Assembly: GCA_002724315.1 (NCBI GenBank) | Contig: PBOJ01000064.1 | Coordinates: 1-64,000, forward strand | Direction: 5' to 3' | Length of the DNA: 64,000 bases | Source of the DNA: Planctomycetaceae bacterium | Lineage (GTDB): Bacteria > Planctomycetota > Planctomycetia > Planctomycetales > Planctomycetaceae | Part shown: in pieces, positions 25,736 to 35,144 of the stretch | How positions within the stretch are numbered: position 1 is the stretch's first letter | Layout: each line of letters opens with the position of its first letter | Position numbers and translations under genes: made by a program | The notes under the pieces: model-generated | Seen by the model: the letters and a program-made list of their open reading frames with translations, nothing else | Databases searched by the model: none | Told to the model about the DNA's origin: nothing

Positions 25736-26530
25736 ATGGACCGGCTTCAGGTGGCCCGCTACGATCCCGGGATGCTCAGCCGTGAAGAAGTCGACGCGTA
25801 CCGTCGAGATGGTTATGTCACCCCCGAATACCGGCTCCCGGAAGCCTGGCTCGGGGAAATTCGGGCGGCGCACTCACGACTGCTGGAACGTCACCCGGAA
25901 TTTGTCGACTACTGCTCCGCGGTGCTGGCTTACGACACGTGGTTCCTCAACGTGGCCCGGATTCCCGCGATTCTCGAAATGGTCAGCGATGTTGTGGGTG
26001 ACGACGTGGCGCTGTGGAATTCCAGCTTCTTCGCAAAGCCGGCCCGAGTGGGCACACGCACACCCTGGCATCAAGACGGCGAGTACTGGCCGATCGATCC
26101 ACTGGCGACATGTACCGTGTGGATCGCGATCGATGCCTCGACAACCCAAAACGGCTGCCTGAGAGTGATTCCGGGGTCGCACCGGGATCGGCAACTGGCT
26201 CGGCACAATGAAAATCCGGCAGAGGGCCTGAGCCTGAACCTGGAACTCGACAGCGAACAGTTCGATGAATCTGATGCCCACGACATCGTGCTCGAACCCG
26301 GCCAGGTTTCCTTGCACGACGTGTACCTGTACCACGGTTCGGAACCCAATCGGTCCGAGCAGTCGAGACGGGCGATGACATTGCGGTACATGCCGACCAC
26401 ATCGGTGTATCGACACGACGCGCCGACTCGGACCCAGCAGCAAGGGCCGTTGGCATTGTCCGAAAGGACGGTTTACCTGATGCGGGGTGTCGACCGTTCG
26501 GGCGAGAACGACTTCCGGATGCGTCGCTGA
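25736..26530 (+). CDS. Phytanoyl-CoA dioxygenase (PhyH) family Fe/2-oxoglutarate oxygenase
   Basis: A 264-residue protein with the facial triad of the family: His112 and Asp114 in TPWHQDGEYW and a distal His200 in YHGSEPNRS, followed by Arg211/212 for 2-oxoglutarate. VIPGSHRD is also typical. Such enzymes hydroxylate or oxidatively demethylate small molecules. ATG 25736 is only five bases after the activator stop, with TAGGCGG overlapping it; ATG 25772 is an alternative. The tight spacing makes it the last gene of the corrinoid operon, so it may prepare or clear the substrate that donates the methyl group. That link is inferred from position only. Confidence 0.88.
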   Translation: MDRLQVARYDPGMLSREEVDAYRRDGYVTPEYRLPEAWLGEIRAAHSRLLERHPEFVDYCSAVLAYDTWFLNVARIPAILEMVSDVVGDDVALWNSSFFAKPARVGTRTPWHQDGEYWPIDPLATCTVWIAIDASTTQNGCLRVIPGSHRDRQLARHNENPAEGLSLNLELDSEQFDESDAHDIVLEPGQVSLHDVYLYHGSEPNRSEQSRRAMTLRYMPTTSVYRHDAPTRTQQQGPLALSERTVYLMRGVDRSGENDFRMRR

Positions 26531-26549
26531 CCCTGTGGAATGGGCGGGG

Positions 26550-27563
26550 CTACTCGAGCGCGTGGTCCGAGGGTTTGACGCCCTTGACGTAACTGCCGAA
26601 TCCGAAACGGGTCGGCTTGTAGGCACCCACGTATGTCACATCACTCTTGGCAGGAATCTTCTTTTCCATCTTCAGTCCCCAAAAACAGCCGTTGACAAGC
26701 AGGCGACGAAGTCCGGCACTCTGGAGGTCGGTCGAAGCGCCCATGGTGGTGGCGAGCACGCGGGCTGTCTTTCCGGTTTCGGTTTGAAAGGAACGGATCC
26801 AGACCAGCGGCATCATCGGTTTATTCTTTCGCCCCGTAACAGGTTTTGCTGACGGTTTCATGCCTGCCAGAACCTGTCCATGCACGATGACCTGGGCGTC
26901 CTTGGGCAAGGTGCGGACACCGTAGACGTCGGTTGGGCCCCAGATGTCGGTGACACCGGTCAGAACGGGATGCGTCTTGTGCTTGGGGTTGATGACACCG
27001 CGGGTGCTTTCTCGACCGTGGTGTCCGTGGTGATTCAGCCAGGTGTCGCCGAGAACCAGCCCCCCCCAGCCACCTCGGGGTTTTCCACTGTTGAAGGTGA
27101 GTGGGCGGAATTTGCTGTTTTTGTTGCGGCTGTAATTGAAGGCGTGTGTTGCGGTGCGAAGACCGATGATGGGCTTGCCACTGTGAGTGAAGTCGACGAT
27201 GTGTTTCATCTGATTGTCAGGAAGCTCGCGAAAACGAAGAAACAGGACCATCAGGTCAGCCGAGTCGAGAGCCTCCAGCCCGGGAATGTTGGTTTGGTGG
27301 TCGGGCTTGATCACTCCGGTTTTGGGGTCGACCGCAAACAACACGGTGCATTTGAACCCGTGGCGGACCGAGAGGATCTTGGCGAGCATCGGCATGCCCT
27401 CTTCGGATCGATACTCATCGTCGCCGGTGACAAAGACAATGTGCTTGCCGGCTCCGGGGCCCTTGCCACCTGGGTAAACGACCCAGGGGTTCGTTTCGGC
27501 AGCGACCACGGAGGTCATCAGGCAGGTGAGGAGCGACGTGGTCAGCAGAGAACGAGTTCGCAT
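26550..27563 (-). CDS. Exported ThuA-like domain protein
   Basis: A 337-residue protein from ATG 27563, which has GGGAGA seven bases upstream and begins a clear signal peptide (RTRSLLTTSLLTCLMTSVVAA). The mature part is a ThuA-like (trehalose utilisation) glutamine-amidotransferase fold: HIVFVTGDDEYRSEEGMPMLAKIL, VLFLRFRELPD, GKPIIGLRTATHAF and the late ARVLATTMGAS. The family is very common in planctomycetes beside sulfatases and sugar dehydrogenases, and is presumed to act on carbohydrates; no catalytic Cys is seen at the amidotransferase elbow. It faces the PhyH gene tail to tail with a 19-base gap and lies 73 bases after the sulfatase gene on the same strand. Confidence 0.87.
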   Translation of the reverse strand: MRTRSLLTTSLLTCLMTSVVAAETNPWVVYPGGKGPGAGKHIVFVTGDDEYRSEEGMPMLAKILSVRHGFKCTVLFAVDPKTGVIKPDHQTNIPGLEALDSADLMVLFLRFRELPDNQMKHIVDFTHSGKPIIGLRTATHAFNYSRNKNSKFRPLTFNSGKPRGGWGGLVLGDTWLNHHGHHGRESTRGVINPKHKTHPVLTGVTDIWGPTDVYGVRTLPKDAQVIVHGQVLAGMKPSAKPVTGRKNKPMMPLVWIRSFQTETGKTARVLATTMGASTDLQSAGLRRLLVNGCFWGLKMEKKIPAKSDVTYVGAYKPTRFGFGSYVKGVKPSDHALE

Positions 27564-27636
27564 CGTGAAGTCTCCCGGGCGGTCTGTCGTGCTGGAGGTT
27601 GCGGGTCGGTGTGGTGCGAAGATACCGCCGCTGTAC

Positions 27637-29208
27637 TCAGCGGGGCAAGGGGGCACGTCGGATACGCAGGGCGGCTTGTTCAAGGCGGATCGCGATGTCC
27701 GGATGCTTCTCGGAGAGGTTGGTTGTCTCCGAGGGGTCGGCGTTGAGGTCCGCAAGGAAATAGGGCTTGGCGAAAGGGCGGCCCCGAGGGGCTTGCCGGC
27801 CTCCTGAACCGTTTCCGAGAACAAGTTTCCAACGCCCTTCACGGATGGCAAACATGCCCGCTGCAGAGTGGTGGATCACGGGTGGACGGCGGTGGGCGGG
27901 GCCTTCTCCGATGAGTTGGGCGAGAAAACTGTAGCTGTCGGGAGCGGCAGCCTTGGGAAGCTTCTTGCCAATGGAATCGGCAAACGTCGCGAACAGGTCG
28001 GTCAGGCAGATTGTCGTCGCGTTGTGGCTTCCCGGTTTGATGCGGCCCGGCCAGCGGGCGAAAAATGGCACCCGGTGACCTGCCTCCCAGATGTCAGCCT
28101 TGGTTCCGCGGAGATGTTGATTCGATCGGTGGCGGTCGGAGCGGTATGCCTGGATGGATGGATCGTCTGCATGGTCTCGAGCGTCGGGATGCTCACGCCG
28201 GTGCATGAATGATCCGTTGTCGCTGGTGTAGATGACCAGCGTGTTGGCAGCCAGGCCGGTGCGGTCAATGGCTTGGAGCACGGAGCCAACGGTGTCGTCA
28301 ACCTGGACAACGAAATCCCCATAGGGACCGAGTTGCGTTCTGCCGCGAAAGCGGGGGTGCGGCAGGACCGGTTTGTGTGGCGCGGTGAGTGGAAAGTAGA
28401 GGAAGAAGGGGGTTTCGGGTTTGCGAGCACGTTGTTCGAGAAATGTGATCGCCTGTTGTTTGAGATGGTCCAGGCAGTCACTCATGACAAGGTCCTTGCC
28501 GCGAGGCCCGCGCCGGAGAAAACCGGGGAACTTCACCGCCGGCTGTGAGACCGTGGTGCTGGAGGTGATCCGGGTGTTGCGGATGAAGACGTAAGGGGGG
28601 AAATCCAGCGAAGCGGGAATGATCAGTGAGTCGTGGAATCCTCGCCGATTGGGTCCGTCGAGAATGGGCTTGGTGAAATCCAGAAGGGGAGACGTTGCAC
28701 GCCGTCTTTTCTTCTTTTTCTTCCCGGCGGGATTGGTGGCCGGGTTGGCCGAAGAGGGTTTGCCAGGGAGAGGCAGGCGAGTGAAGTCCAGGCCGAGGTG
28801 CCACTTGCCGACGATGCCGGTGTGGTAACCGTGCGACTTGAGGAACGAGGCAATGGTGGGGCGATCGGGTTCAATCAGTGGAGTGCCATAACCGTTGAGG
28901 ACTCCCGATTTCAGTCGGCTACGCCAACAGTAGCGACCGGTCAGCAGGCCGTAGCGGGTCGGCGTACAGACGGCCGACGGGGTGTGCGCGTCGGTGAAAC
29001 TGACGCCCTGGTCGGCAAGCCGATTGAGGTGTGGCGTCGGGATCTTGGAATTGCGATTGATCGCCTGCACATCGCCGTAGCCCATGTCGTCGGCCAAGAT
29101 GACAACAATGTTGGGTGGGCGTTCGGCCGGAAGTGGTTGCGGTCCCGTTATGATCCAGGTGATTAGTAACGAGCCGAGGAAGGTGAGGGGTGAGCGGGAA
29201 GGGAGCAT
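27637..29208 (-). CDS. Secreted arylsulfatase-type sulfatase
   Basis: A 523-residue protein with a signal segment (FLGSLLITWIITG), PNIVVILADDMGYGD, whose Asp residues bind calcium, and the CTPTR motif with Cys81, the residue converted to formylglycine. KWHLGLD and TSDNGSF complete the family pattern, so it should be active once matured by a formylglycine-generating enzyme, which is not in the window. A Lys/Arg-rich loop (KKKKKRRRA, about 165-173) is an unusual insert. Such sulfatases remove sulfate from algal or host polysaccharides. It may be co-transcribed with the ThuA gene downstream. Confidence 0.93.
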   Translation of the reverse strand: MLPSRSPLTFLGSLLITWIITGPQPLPAERPPNIVVILADDMGYGDVQAINRNSKIPTPHLNRLADQGVSFTDAHTPSAVCTPTRYGLLTGRYCWRSRLKSGVLNGYGTPLIEPDRPTIASFLKSHGYHTGIVGKWHLGLDFTRLPLPGKPSSANPATNPAGKKKKKRRRATSPLLDFTKPILDGPNRRGFHDSLIIPASLDFPPYVFIRNTRITSSTTVSQPAVKFPGFLRRGPRGKDLVMSDCLDHLKQQAITFLEQRARKPETPFFLYFPLTAPHKPVLPHPRFRGRTQLGPYGDFVVQVDDTVGSVLQAIDRTGLAANTLVIYTSDNGSFMHRREHPDARDHADDPSIQAYRSDRHRSNQHLRGTKADIWEAGHRVPFFARWPGRIKPGSHNATTICLTDLFATFADSIGKKLPKAAAPDSYSFLAQLIGEGPAHRRPPVIHHSAAGMFAIREGRWKLVLGNGSGGRQAPRGRPFAKPYFLADLNADPSETTNLSEKHPDIAIRLEQAALRIRRAPLPR

Positions 29209-29232
29209 CAGGTCTGTCCTGGTCGTGACGTG

Positions 29233-30510
29233 TCAGGATTGACGAGCCTTGTCGGAAATGTCCTTTCGGCACCAGGCTCCTTCCCAGCGAATGCACTTGA
29301 CCGCTTCGTAGGCACGCTGCTTGGCGGCAGCCAGTTCGTCGCCCAGTGCGGTTATGCCCAGGACACGGCCACCGTCGGTGACGATTCTGCCGTTTTCGGA
29401 TGTCGTGCCCGCGTGAAAGACGTGGACGTCGTCGAGTGAATTGGCATCAGCGAGTCCACGAATCTCGTGTCCCTTTTCGTATGAGCCGGGGTAACCATCT
29501 GAGGCCATCACGATGCAGACCGAAGGTCGCGGATCCCATTCCAGGGGACCAAAATCGGACAAGTGCCCATCGGCGGCAGCCTTCAGGAGTTTTCCGAAGT
29601 CCGACTTCAATCTCATCAGCACTGGTTGCGCTTCGGGGTCACCGAATCGGACATTGTATTCCAGGACCTTGGGGCCCTGCTTGGTGATCATCAGGCCGGC
29701 ATAGAGAAGACCGGAAAATGGCGTCCCGGCAAGTTTCATGGTGTGGACGGTGGGGATGAGGATCCGTTCTTCAATTTCTGCCATCAATTCGGGTGTGATC
29801 AACGGAGTGGGGGAATAGGCACCCATGCCCCCGGTGTTGGGACCGGTGTCCCCGTCGCCCGCCCGCTTGTGGTCCTGGGAGGCTTCCAGCGTGAGGATGG
29901 TATTGCCTTCGACCAAAGCGAGAATGCTGGCTTCCTGGCCCACCAGGGTCTGCTCGATGACCACTTTTCGGCCGGCATCTCCAAAGGCCGATTGAACGAG
30001 AATCTCTTCAACGGCCACCAGTGCCTCATCGCGATTCCGGCACATCAGGACCCCTTTGCCGGCGGCCAGTCCGTCAGCCTTGACTACCCAGGCCTGGTCT
30101 TCGCGATCGTCAAGAAAGTGTCTGGCGTCGGCGACCGTTTCAAAAACGGCGTAGTCGGCCGTGGGGACGTTTCCTCGACGCATGATCTCCTTGGCGAAGG
30201 CCTTGCTGCCCTCCAGGGCAGCGGCTTCAGCCGTGGGGCCGAAGGCACTCAGGTCATCGGACTGGAAAGCGTCAACCAGACCATCAACCAGGGGGGCTTC
30301 GGGGCCGACGACCGTCAGGTCGATTGAGGTGTCTTTTGCGAAGCTGACCAGTGCCGGGATGTCGCCGATGTCCAGATCGACACAGGTGGCATCGGCGGCA
30401 ATGCCGGCGTTGCCCGGTATACAGAACACCTCGCTGACGGATTCGGAGCGGGCCAGTTTCCAGACGAGTGCGTGTTCGCGGCCGCCCTGGCCGATCACAA
30501 GAACCTTCAT
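29233..30510 (-). CDS. purD: Phosphoribosylamine-glycine ligase
   Basis: A 425-residue, full-length GAR synthetase. It starts at ATG 30510 with KVLVIGQGGREHAL, the classical PurD N-terminus, and has the ATP-grasp lid and core (VVKADGLAAGKGV, EASILALVEG, DHKRAGDGDTGPNTGGMGAYSP) plus EYNVRFGDPEAQP. It makes glycinamide ribonucleotide from phosphoribosylamine, glycine and ATP in purine synthesis. No other pur gene is adjacent, so it is a lone housekeeping gene, divergent from asd across about 150 bases. Confidence 0.97.
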   Translation of the reverse strand: MKVLVIGQGGREHALVWKLARSESVSEVFCIPGNAGIAADATCVDLDIGDIPALVSFAKDTSIDLTVVGPEAPLVDGLVDAFQSDDLSAFGPTAEAAALEGSKAFAKEIMRRGNVPTADYAVFETVADARHFLDDREDQAWVVKADGLAAGKGVLMCRNRDEALVAVEEILVQSAFGDAGRKVVIEQTLVGQEASILALVEGNTILTLEASQDHKRAGDGDTGPNTGGMGAYSPTPLITPELMAEIEERILIPTVHTMKLAGTPFSGLLYAGLMITKQGPKVLEYNVRFGDPEAQPVLMRLKSDFGKLLKAAADGHLSDFGPLEWDPRPSVCIVMASDGYPGSYEKGHEIRGLADANSLDDVHVFHAGTTSENGRIVTDGGRVLGITALGDELAAAKQRAYEAVKCIRWEGAWCRKDISDKARQS

Positions 30511-30659
30511 CGCTTCGATCCATCTCCGGGTGCAGGTCTTGATGAGAATCCGGTCGGAGTATATCAACGGGTGCAGGGAGTCGACAGGTAGCCGTTGCCG
30601 ACTTGGTCGGGCGGCAAGGACTTCGTGGGTTGGCAGCTTACGTGGAAGGGTGAATACGG

Positions 30660-31670
30660 ATGTTTGATACCGTAGCGGTTGTCGGCGCCACCGGTGCCGT
30701 GGGCCGAATCATGCTTGAGTTGCTCGAGGAGCGACGGTTTCAGGCCAACACGGTGCGGCTGCTGGCGTCGGCCAGGAGCGCGGGGGAATCTGTTCCCTTT
30801 GGCGGCGGCGAGTTGACCATCGAAGAACTGACGCACGAGTCGTTCGATGGTGTGGACCTGGTGCTGTCGAGCACACCCGACGACGTGGCCGCCGAATTCT
30901 TGCCGTCAGCCGTCACGGCCGGCGCTACGGTGATTGACGAATCCGGTTACTGGAGGATGAGTCCGGAGGTGGCACTGGTGGTTCCGGAAATCAACCCGCA
31001 GGTGGCACTGGAGGCCAAGGGGATCATCGCCAGCCCCAACTGTTCCACGACACAGATGGTCGTGGCGTTGAAGCCCCTGCACGACGCGTCGCCGCTCACA
31101 CGGGTTGTCGTCAGCACGTACCAGGCTACCAGCGGAGCGGGAGTCCAGGGGACTGAGGACTTGCTGGAGGGGACCAGGGCGGAATTGAACGGTGAAGCCT
31201 TCGAATACCAGGCTTTCTCACATCCGATTGCCTTCAACGCGATCCCTCAGATTGGCAGTGTGAAGGAAGCGGGTTACACCAGTGAAGAACTGAAAATGGT
31301 GTACGAGACGCGGAAGATTCTTGGCATCGGGGATCTGCCGGTCAACGCGACATGCGTACGGATCCCCGTTGCCAACTGCCACAGCGAAGCAATCACCGTG
31401 GAGACGGAACGGCCGATTGCGCCGGAGGAGGCCGCGGAGTTGTTCGCGGCTTTCCCCGGGATCACTGTCGTCGACGACACCGCTGCAGGGCGATACCCGT
31501 TACCCAGCATGTGCAGCGGCAAGGATGACGTGTTTATCGGCCGGATCAGACGGGATTTGTCCCATCCCAACGGTCTGTCATTCTGGTGCGTGTCTGACAA
31601 TCTCAGAAAGGGTGCAGCCACCAACGCGGTCCAGATTGCTGAATTGCTTGGCGGGCACCGCGGAAAATAA
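30660..31670 (+). CDS. asd: Aspartate-semialdehyde dehydrogenase
   Basis: A 336-residue protein of usual length. It shows VAVVGATGAVGRIMLELLEER for NADP binding, the active-site Cys in SPNCSTTQM, YQATSGAG, and a late IRRDLSHPNGLSFWCVSDNLRKGAA segment. It reduces aspartyl phosphate to aspartate semialdehyde, the branch point to lysine/diaminopimelate, threonine and methionine. The window also carries lysA (about 33.9 kb) and aspartate kinase (62.2 kb), but these are not in one operon. Confidence 0.97.
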   Translation: MFDTVAVVGATGAVGRIMLELLEERRFQANTVRLLASARSAGESVPFGGGELTIEELTHESFDGVDLVLSSTPDDVAAEFLPSAVTAGATVIDESGYWRMSPEVALVVPEINPQVALEAKGIIASPNCSTTQMVVALKPLHDASPLTRVVVSTYQATSGAGVQGTEDLLEGTRAELNGEAFEYQAFSHPIAFNAIPQIGSVKEAGYTSEELKMVYETRKILGIGDLPVNATCVRIPVANCHSEAITVETERPIAPEEAAELFAAFPGITVVDDTAAGRYPLPSMCSGKDDVFIGRIRRDLSHPNGLSFWCVSDNLRKGAATNAVQIAELLGGHRGK

Positions 31671-31719
31671 CGGGCGAGCATCGCCGTCGGACAACTCGTT
31701 GTTCGGGACGTGACGTCGT

Positions 31720-33048
31720 TCAGGAACCATCGGCCGCCTTGGCCTTCGGTGTCGCCTTGGCATCGTCTTCGACGACCGGTGGCTTGGGGGCTTCGGATCT
31801 CTCTTTGATCTGACTCTGAAGCCTCTTGTTGGTCTCCTCGGACGCCTTCAGGTCGGCCTGGGTGTCGGACAACAGCTTCGTGGTCGTCTGGAGAGTCGCG
31901 GTGGTGGTGGCCAGATTGGCTTTCGACTCGTTCAACGCTTTCTCGGTGGCAGACAACGACTTCGTCGCGTTGTCGAGTTGGTCCTGGATGATCTTCGATG
32001 TGGTCGTGCTGTTGGCGAGCTTTTGGGAGAGGTCGGCCTGTTGTTTGTTCGCGTTGGACAACCGGGCCTGGCAATCGGTCAATGACTTTCGGGATCCGGC
32101 AAGTGTCTTGTTCAACGTGGCCAGTTTCATCTCTGAAGTGGCCAGTTGTGCCTCGCTCTTGGTCAGTTGTTTCTCGGTTGCGGACAGCTTGGCTCGGGAA
32201 GTGACCAGCAGTGCTTTGGTGTCCGAGAGTGACTTGGTGGTGTTGGCCAGGGTCTTGGTGTTTTCGGCCAGCGATTTGCCGGTGTCCGCAAGGGCCCTGG
32301 TGTTGGTGGCCAGTGTGGCGTTGGCTTCAACGAGTGACCTCTTGGTGGCGGTCAGGGACGTTTTGGTTTCTGCAAGTTGTTGGCTGGTGGAGGTGAGCGT
32401 TCCTTTGAGTTTCGTGTTGGCGGCAGTCAGCTTTGCTCCGTCGTCGCGAGCCGCATCGCGTTCTGCAACAGTCTTGGCAATCGCGTCGTTGGCGCGGCGG
32501 AGGTCTGCGGACAGTTGAGTCGCATCGGCCTGGGACTGCTGGACGGATGTGACGAGTTCGGAGTTCCGGCGTTGGAGTCGAATCCGGTCGGCGTCAAGAA
32601 CAGCGGCGCGGGCGGTTTGTGCCGTCAAAGAACGGGTTTTCGATTTGAGTTCCGCCAGGGTGTCGGACAAGTTGCCCTGGTTGGCCTTCAGTCGATTGTT
32701 GAGTTGCGTGAGTTCGGAGGCTCTGGTGGCCGCCAGGGCCTCAGCTTTTTCGGCGCGTTGAGTCTGTTGGGCCAGGTTCTGCTTGTTCTGGTTGAGTGTG
32801 GAGACAAGCTTGGCAATCTGAGCGTTGAGCTTTGTGATGTGGGCCTCGGCCTCATCGGCATCATGCGCACGCTGGAGGGCGTCGACATAGGAGAGGACCT
32901 TCTCGGGACGGACTGCTCCCTTGGAATCGATGTAGCCTGGAATCAGCTTCCGGCTGGCACCGGGTTCCTCTGCGGCGATCAGTGGCGGAAACAGTCCGAT
33001 GGTCAGAAGGCAGCAAAGAACTGTCTGAAGGCGATATTGCGTGGTCAT
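31720..33048 (-). CDS. Exported long coiled-coil protein with regular Leu heptads
   Basis: A 442-residue protein with a signal peptide (LQTVLCCLLTIGLFPPLIAA) and then almost only helix-forming residues. From residue 218 to 400 a Leu occurs at every seventh position with two exceptions (Gln337, Ser351), 25 Leu in 27 heptads, with Thr, Ser, Ala, Lys and Asn between. The tail (about 418-442) is Pro/Lys/Ala-rich and probably flexible. I do not recognise a named family. The expected form is a long parallel or antiparallel coiled coil in the periplasm, for example a spacer or structural filament. It is flanked by asd and tdk with no obvious functional tie. Confidence 0.85.
   Translation of the reverse strand: MTTQYRLQTVLCCLLTIGLFPPLIAAEEPGASRKLIPGYIDSKGAVRPEKVLSYVDALQRAHDADEAEAHITKLNAQIAKLVSTLNQNKQNLAQQTQRAEKAEALAATRASELTQLNNRLKANQGNLSDTLAELKSKTRSLTAQTARAAVLDADRIRLQRRNSELVTSVQQSQADATQLSADLRRANDAIAKTVAERDAARDDGAKLTAANTKLKGTLTSTSQQLAETKTSLTATKRSLVEANATLATNTRALADTGKSLAENTKTLANTTKSLSDTKALLVTSRAKLSATEKQLTKSEAQLATSEMKLATLNKTLAGSRKSLTDCQARLSNANKQQADLSQKLANSTTTSKIIQDQLDNATKSLSATEKALNESKANLATTTATLQTTTKLLSDTQADLKASEETNKRLQSQIKERSEAPKPPVVEDDAKATPKAKAADGS
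31849..32397 (-). repeat. 21-bp periodic heptad-coding tract
   Basis: This stretch encodes residues 218-400 of the coiled-coil protein as 26 consecutive 7-residue units such as LAETKTS, LTATKRS and LATNTRA. The Leu codon therefore returns every 21 bases, while the remaining codons vary around Thr, Ser, Ala, Asn and Lys. Confidence 0.85.
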
Positions 33049-33195
33049 GTCTTACTCCTGTCCTCGATGAGACGAGGGAGGGCGGTGCGTCATTGAAGAG
33101 AACGAATACCGATTATCATCATTGGCGGCAAGTATTGCGAGCATTATCCACTCGATGTGGCCTGCCCAAGTTTCCATTTTGTGAGGGAGCATTTC

Positions 33196-33834
33196 TCACT
33201 GAGTTGCGGGGTCGGTTTGGTCGGACGCGAAGTGGAAGGGGAGTTCGTTGTCCTGCCGATTGGCCATGCCGCGTTTGAAGTGTTTCCGACAGACGGCCTG
33301 GTAGGACTCGTTGCCTCCGATCTTGATTTGTGCTCCCTGCTTGACCACGCGGCCTTGGTCGTCGAGTCGCAACACCATGGTGGCTTTGCGTCCACAGTGG
33401 CAGATCGTCTTGATCTCAATCAGGCTGTCGGCCCAGGCGAGCAGGTGTTGACTCCCTTCAAAGAGTTGCCCCTGAAAATCGGTTCTCAGCCCGTAGCAAA
33501 GCACCGGGATTCCGAGGTTGTCGGCGACATCTCCAAGTTGGTGTACCTGGTCACGAGTGAGAAACTGGGCCTCATCAATGAGCAGGCAGTGCAGTGTGCT
33601 GTCACGATGAGCGTCACCGACCAGCGACAGAAGGTTGTCGGCTGTCGAGAAAGTGATGGCATCCGTCGAGAGCCCAATCCGCGATGAAACGATCGAGCCG
33701 CCGTATCGCGTGTCCAGTTCGGGGGTCAAGACAATCGTGTTCATACCGCGTTCGCGGTAGTTGTAACTGGACTGAAGCAGGTTGGTCGATTTTCCGGCGT
33801 TCATCGACGAATAGTAGAAGTACAGCTTGGCCAT
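33196..33834 (-). CDS. tdk: Thymidine kinase
   Basis: A 212-residue type II thymidine kinase starting at ATG 33834 ([17 protein letters not shown]). It has the P-loop [18 protein letters not shown] with the catalytic Glu, the [14 protein letters not shown] lasso region and a zinc site made from CHCG and CRKHF. It phosphorylates thymidine in the salvage pathway. It lies 26 bases downstream of lysA on the same strand, so the two are probably one transcript, though they share no pathway. Confidence 0.96.
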   Translation of the reverse strand: MAKLYFYYSSMNAGKSTNLLQSSYNYRERGMNTIVLTPELDTRYGGSIVSSRIGLSTDAITFSTADNLLSLVGDAHRDSTLHCLLIDEAQFLTRDQVHQLGDVADNLGIPVLCYGLRTDFQGQLFEGSQHLLAWADSLIEIKTICHCGRKATMVLRLDDQGRVVKQGAQIKIGGNESYQAVCRKHFKRGMANRQDNELPFHFASDQTDPATQ

Positions 33835-33860
33835 GACGGATTTTCCCGGCGCCAAGAGGG

Positions 33861-35144
33861 TCAGCGTGAGGTGGAGTCGAGCAGTTCGGTGAGTGGTCCG
33901 TGTTCGAGAGTGGCGAAGTAGTCGTTGACCGTTTCGGGCCGACGGATAAGGCGTGTTCGCCCATCTTCCTGGAGGAGAAGCTCGGCCGATCGCAGCTTGG
34001 CGTTGTATTGGAAGCCCATTGCGTGTCCATGAGCGCCAGCGTCGTGAATCACCAGCAGGTCACCCGCCGTGATGGAGGGCAGGTTCCGATCTATGGCAAA
34101 TTTGTCGTTGTTCTCACACAACGATCCGACAACATCGACGACCGTGTCGTGGGGGGCATTTTCCTTGCCCAGCACGGTGATGTGGTGGTAGGCCCCGTAC
34201 ATGCCCGGTCTCATCAGATTGGCCATGCAGGCATCGACGCCAACATAATCCTTGTAGATCGTTTTGTGATGAATGGCCGTGGTGATCAGGTATCCGTAGG
34301 GGCCGGTGATTACCCGGCCGTTCTCCATCAGAACCCCGAGCGGGTCGAGTCCGGCAGGAACCACGAGTTCATCATAGGCCTCGTGGACACCCTGGCCGAC
34401 AGCCTCAAGATCGACCGGTTGGTCGTCTGGAAGGTACGGGATCCCAATTCCGCCACCGAGGTTCACCCATTCGAGACGGATGTCCAGTGTTTCGAGCAAT
34501 TCGACCGCAAGGGTGAACAGCATGCGTGCAGTGGAAACGAACGACGAGGCGTTGAGTTCGTTGGAAACGACCATGGTGTGCAGCCCAAATCGGGAGACGC
34601 CACGATCCTTGAGTTGCCGGTATCCATCGAACAATTGGTCGCGGGTCAGGCCGTACTTGGCTTCTTCGGGATTGCCGATGATGGCGTTTCCAGTTCCCTG
34701 ACGAAGTGGGCCGGGGTTGTAACGGAAGCTGACCAGTTCGGGCAGGCCCGCATGCCTGTCAACGAAATCGATGTGAGAGATGTCGTCGAGATTGAGGACC
34801 GCGCCGATCTTGCGGGCGTGGGCATACTCGCTGGCAGGCGTGTCGTTGGAGGTGAACATGATTCGTTCACCGGAGATCCCGGAGGCTTCAGACAGCAACA
34901 TCTCCGGTAGACTGGAACAATCGCTCCCGAATCCTTCCTGGGCCAGGATTTCCAGCAGGTGGGGGTTGGGAGTGGCCTTGACCGCAAAGTGGTTCCGGAA
35001 TGAGGGACACCAGGCGAAAGCGTCTTGCAGACGGCGGGCATTTTTTCGGATGGCGGCTTCATCGTAGACGTAAAACGGTGTCGGGAACTGTTGGGTCCAT
35101 TCTCGAACACGGTCCTGATCAAAAGGCAGTGGAAGAGTAGGCAT
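33861..35144 (-). CDS. lysA: Diaminopimelate decarboxylase (PLP, alanine-racemase fold)
   Basis: A 427-residue member of the fold-III PLP decarboxylases. [17 protein letters not shown] holds the PLP lysine, [10 protein letters not shown] and [14 protein letters not shown] bind phosphate, and [11 protein letters not shown] carries the active-site Cys-Glu of the neighbouring subunit. These point to meso-diaminopimelate decarboxylation, the last lysine step, rather than to ornithine or carboxynorspermidine decarboxylase, although those relatives cannot be wholly excluded. The start is ATG 35144. A 350-base gap separates it from the divergent HEAT-repeat gene. Confidence 0.88.
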   Translation of the reverse strand: MPTLPLPFDQDRVREWTQQFPTPFYVYDEAAIRKNARRLQDAFAWCPSFRNHFAVKATPNPHLLEILAQEGFGSDCSSLPEMLLSEASGISGERIMFTSNDTPASEYAHARKIGAVLNLDDISHIDFVDRHAGLPELVSFRYNPGPLRQGTGNAIIGNPEEAKYGLTRDQLFDGYRQLKDRGVSRFGLHTMVVSNELNASSFVSTARMLFTLAVELLETLDIRLEWVNLGGGIGIPYLPDDQPVDLEAVGQGVHEAYDELVVPAGLDPLGVLMENGRVITGPYGYLITTAIHHKTIYKDYVGVDACMANLMRPGMYGAYHHITVLGKENAPHDTVVDVVGSLCENNDKFAIDRNLPSITAGDLLVIHDAGAHGHAMGFQYNAKLRSAELLLQEDGRTRLIRRPETVNDYFATLEHGPLTELLDSTSR

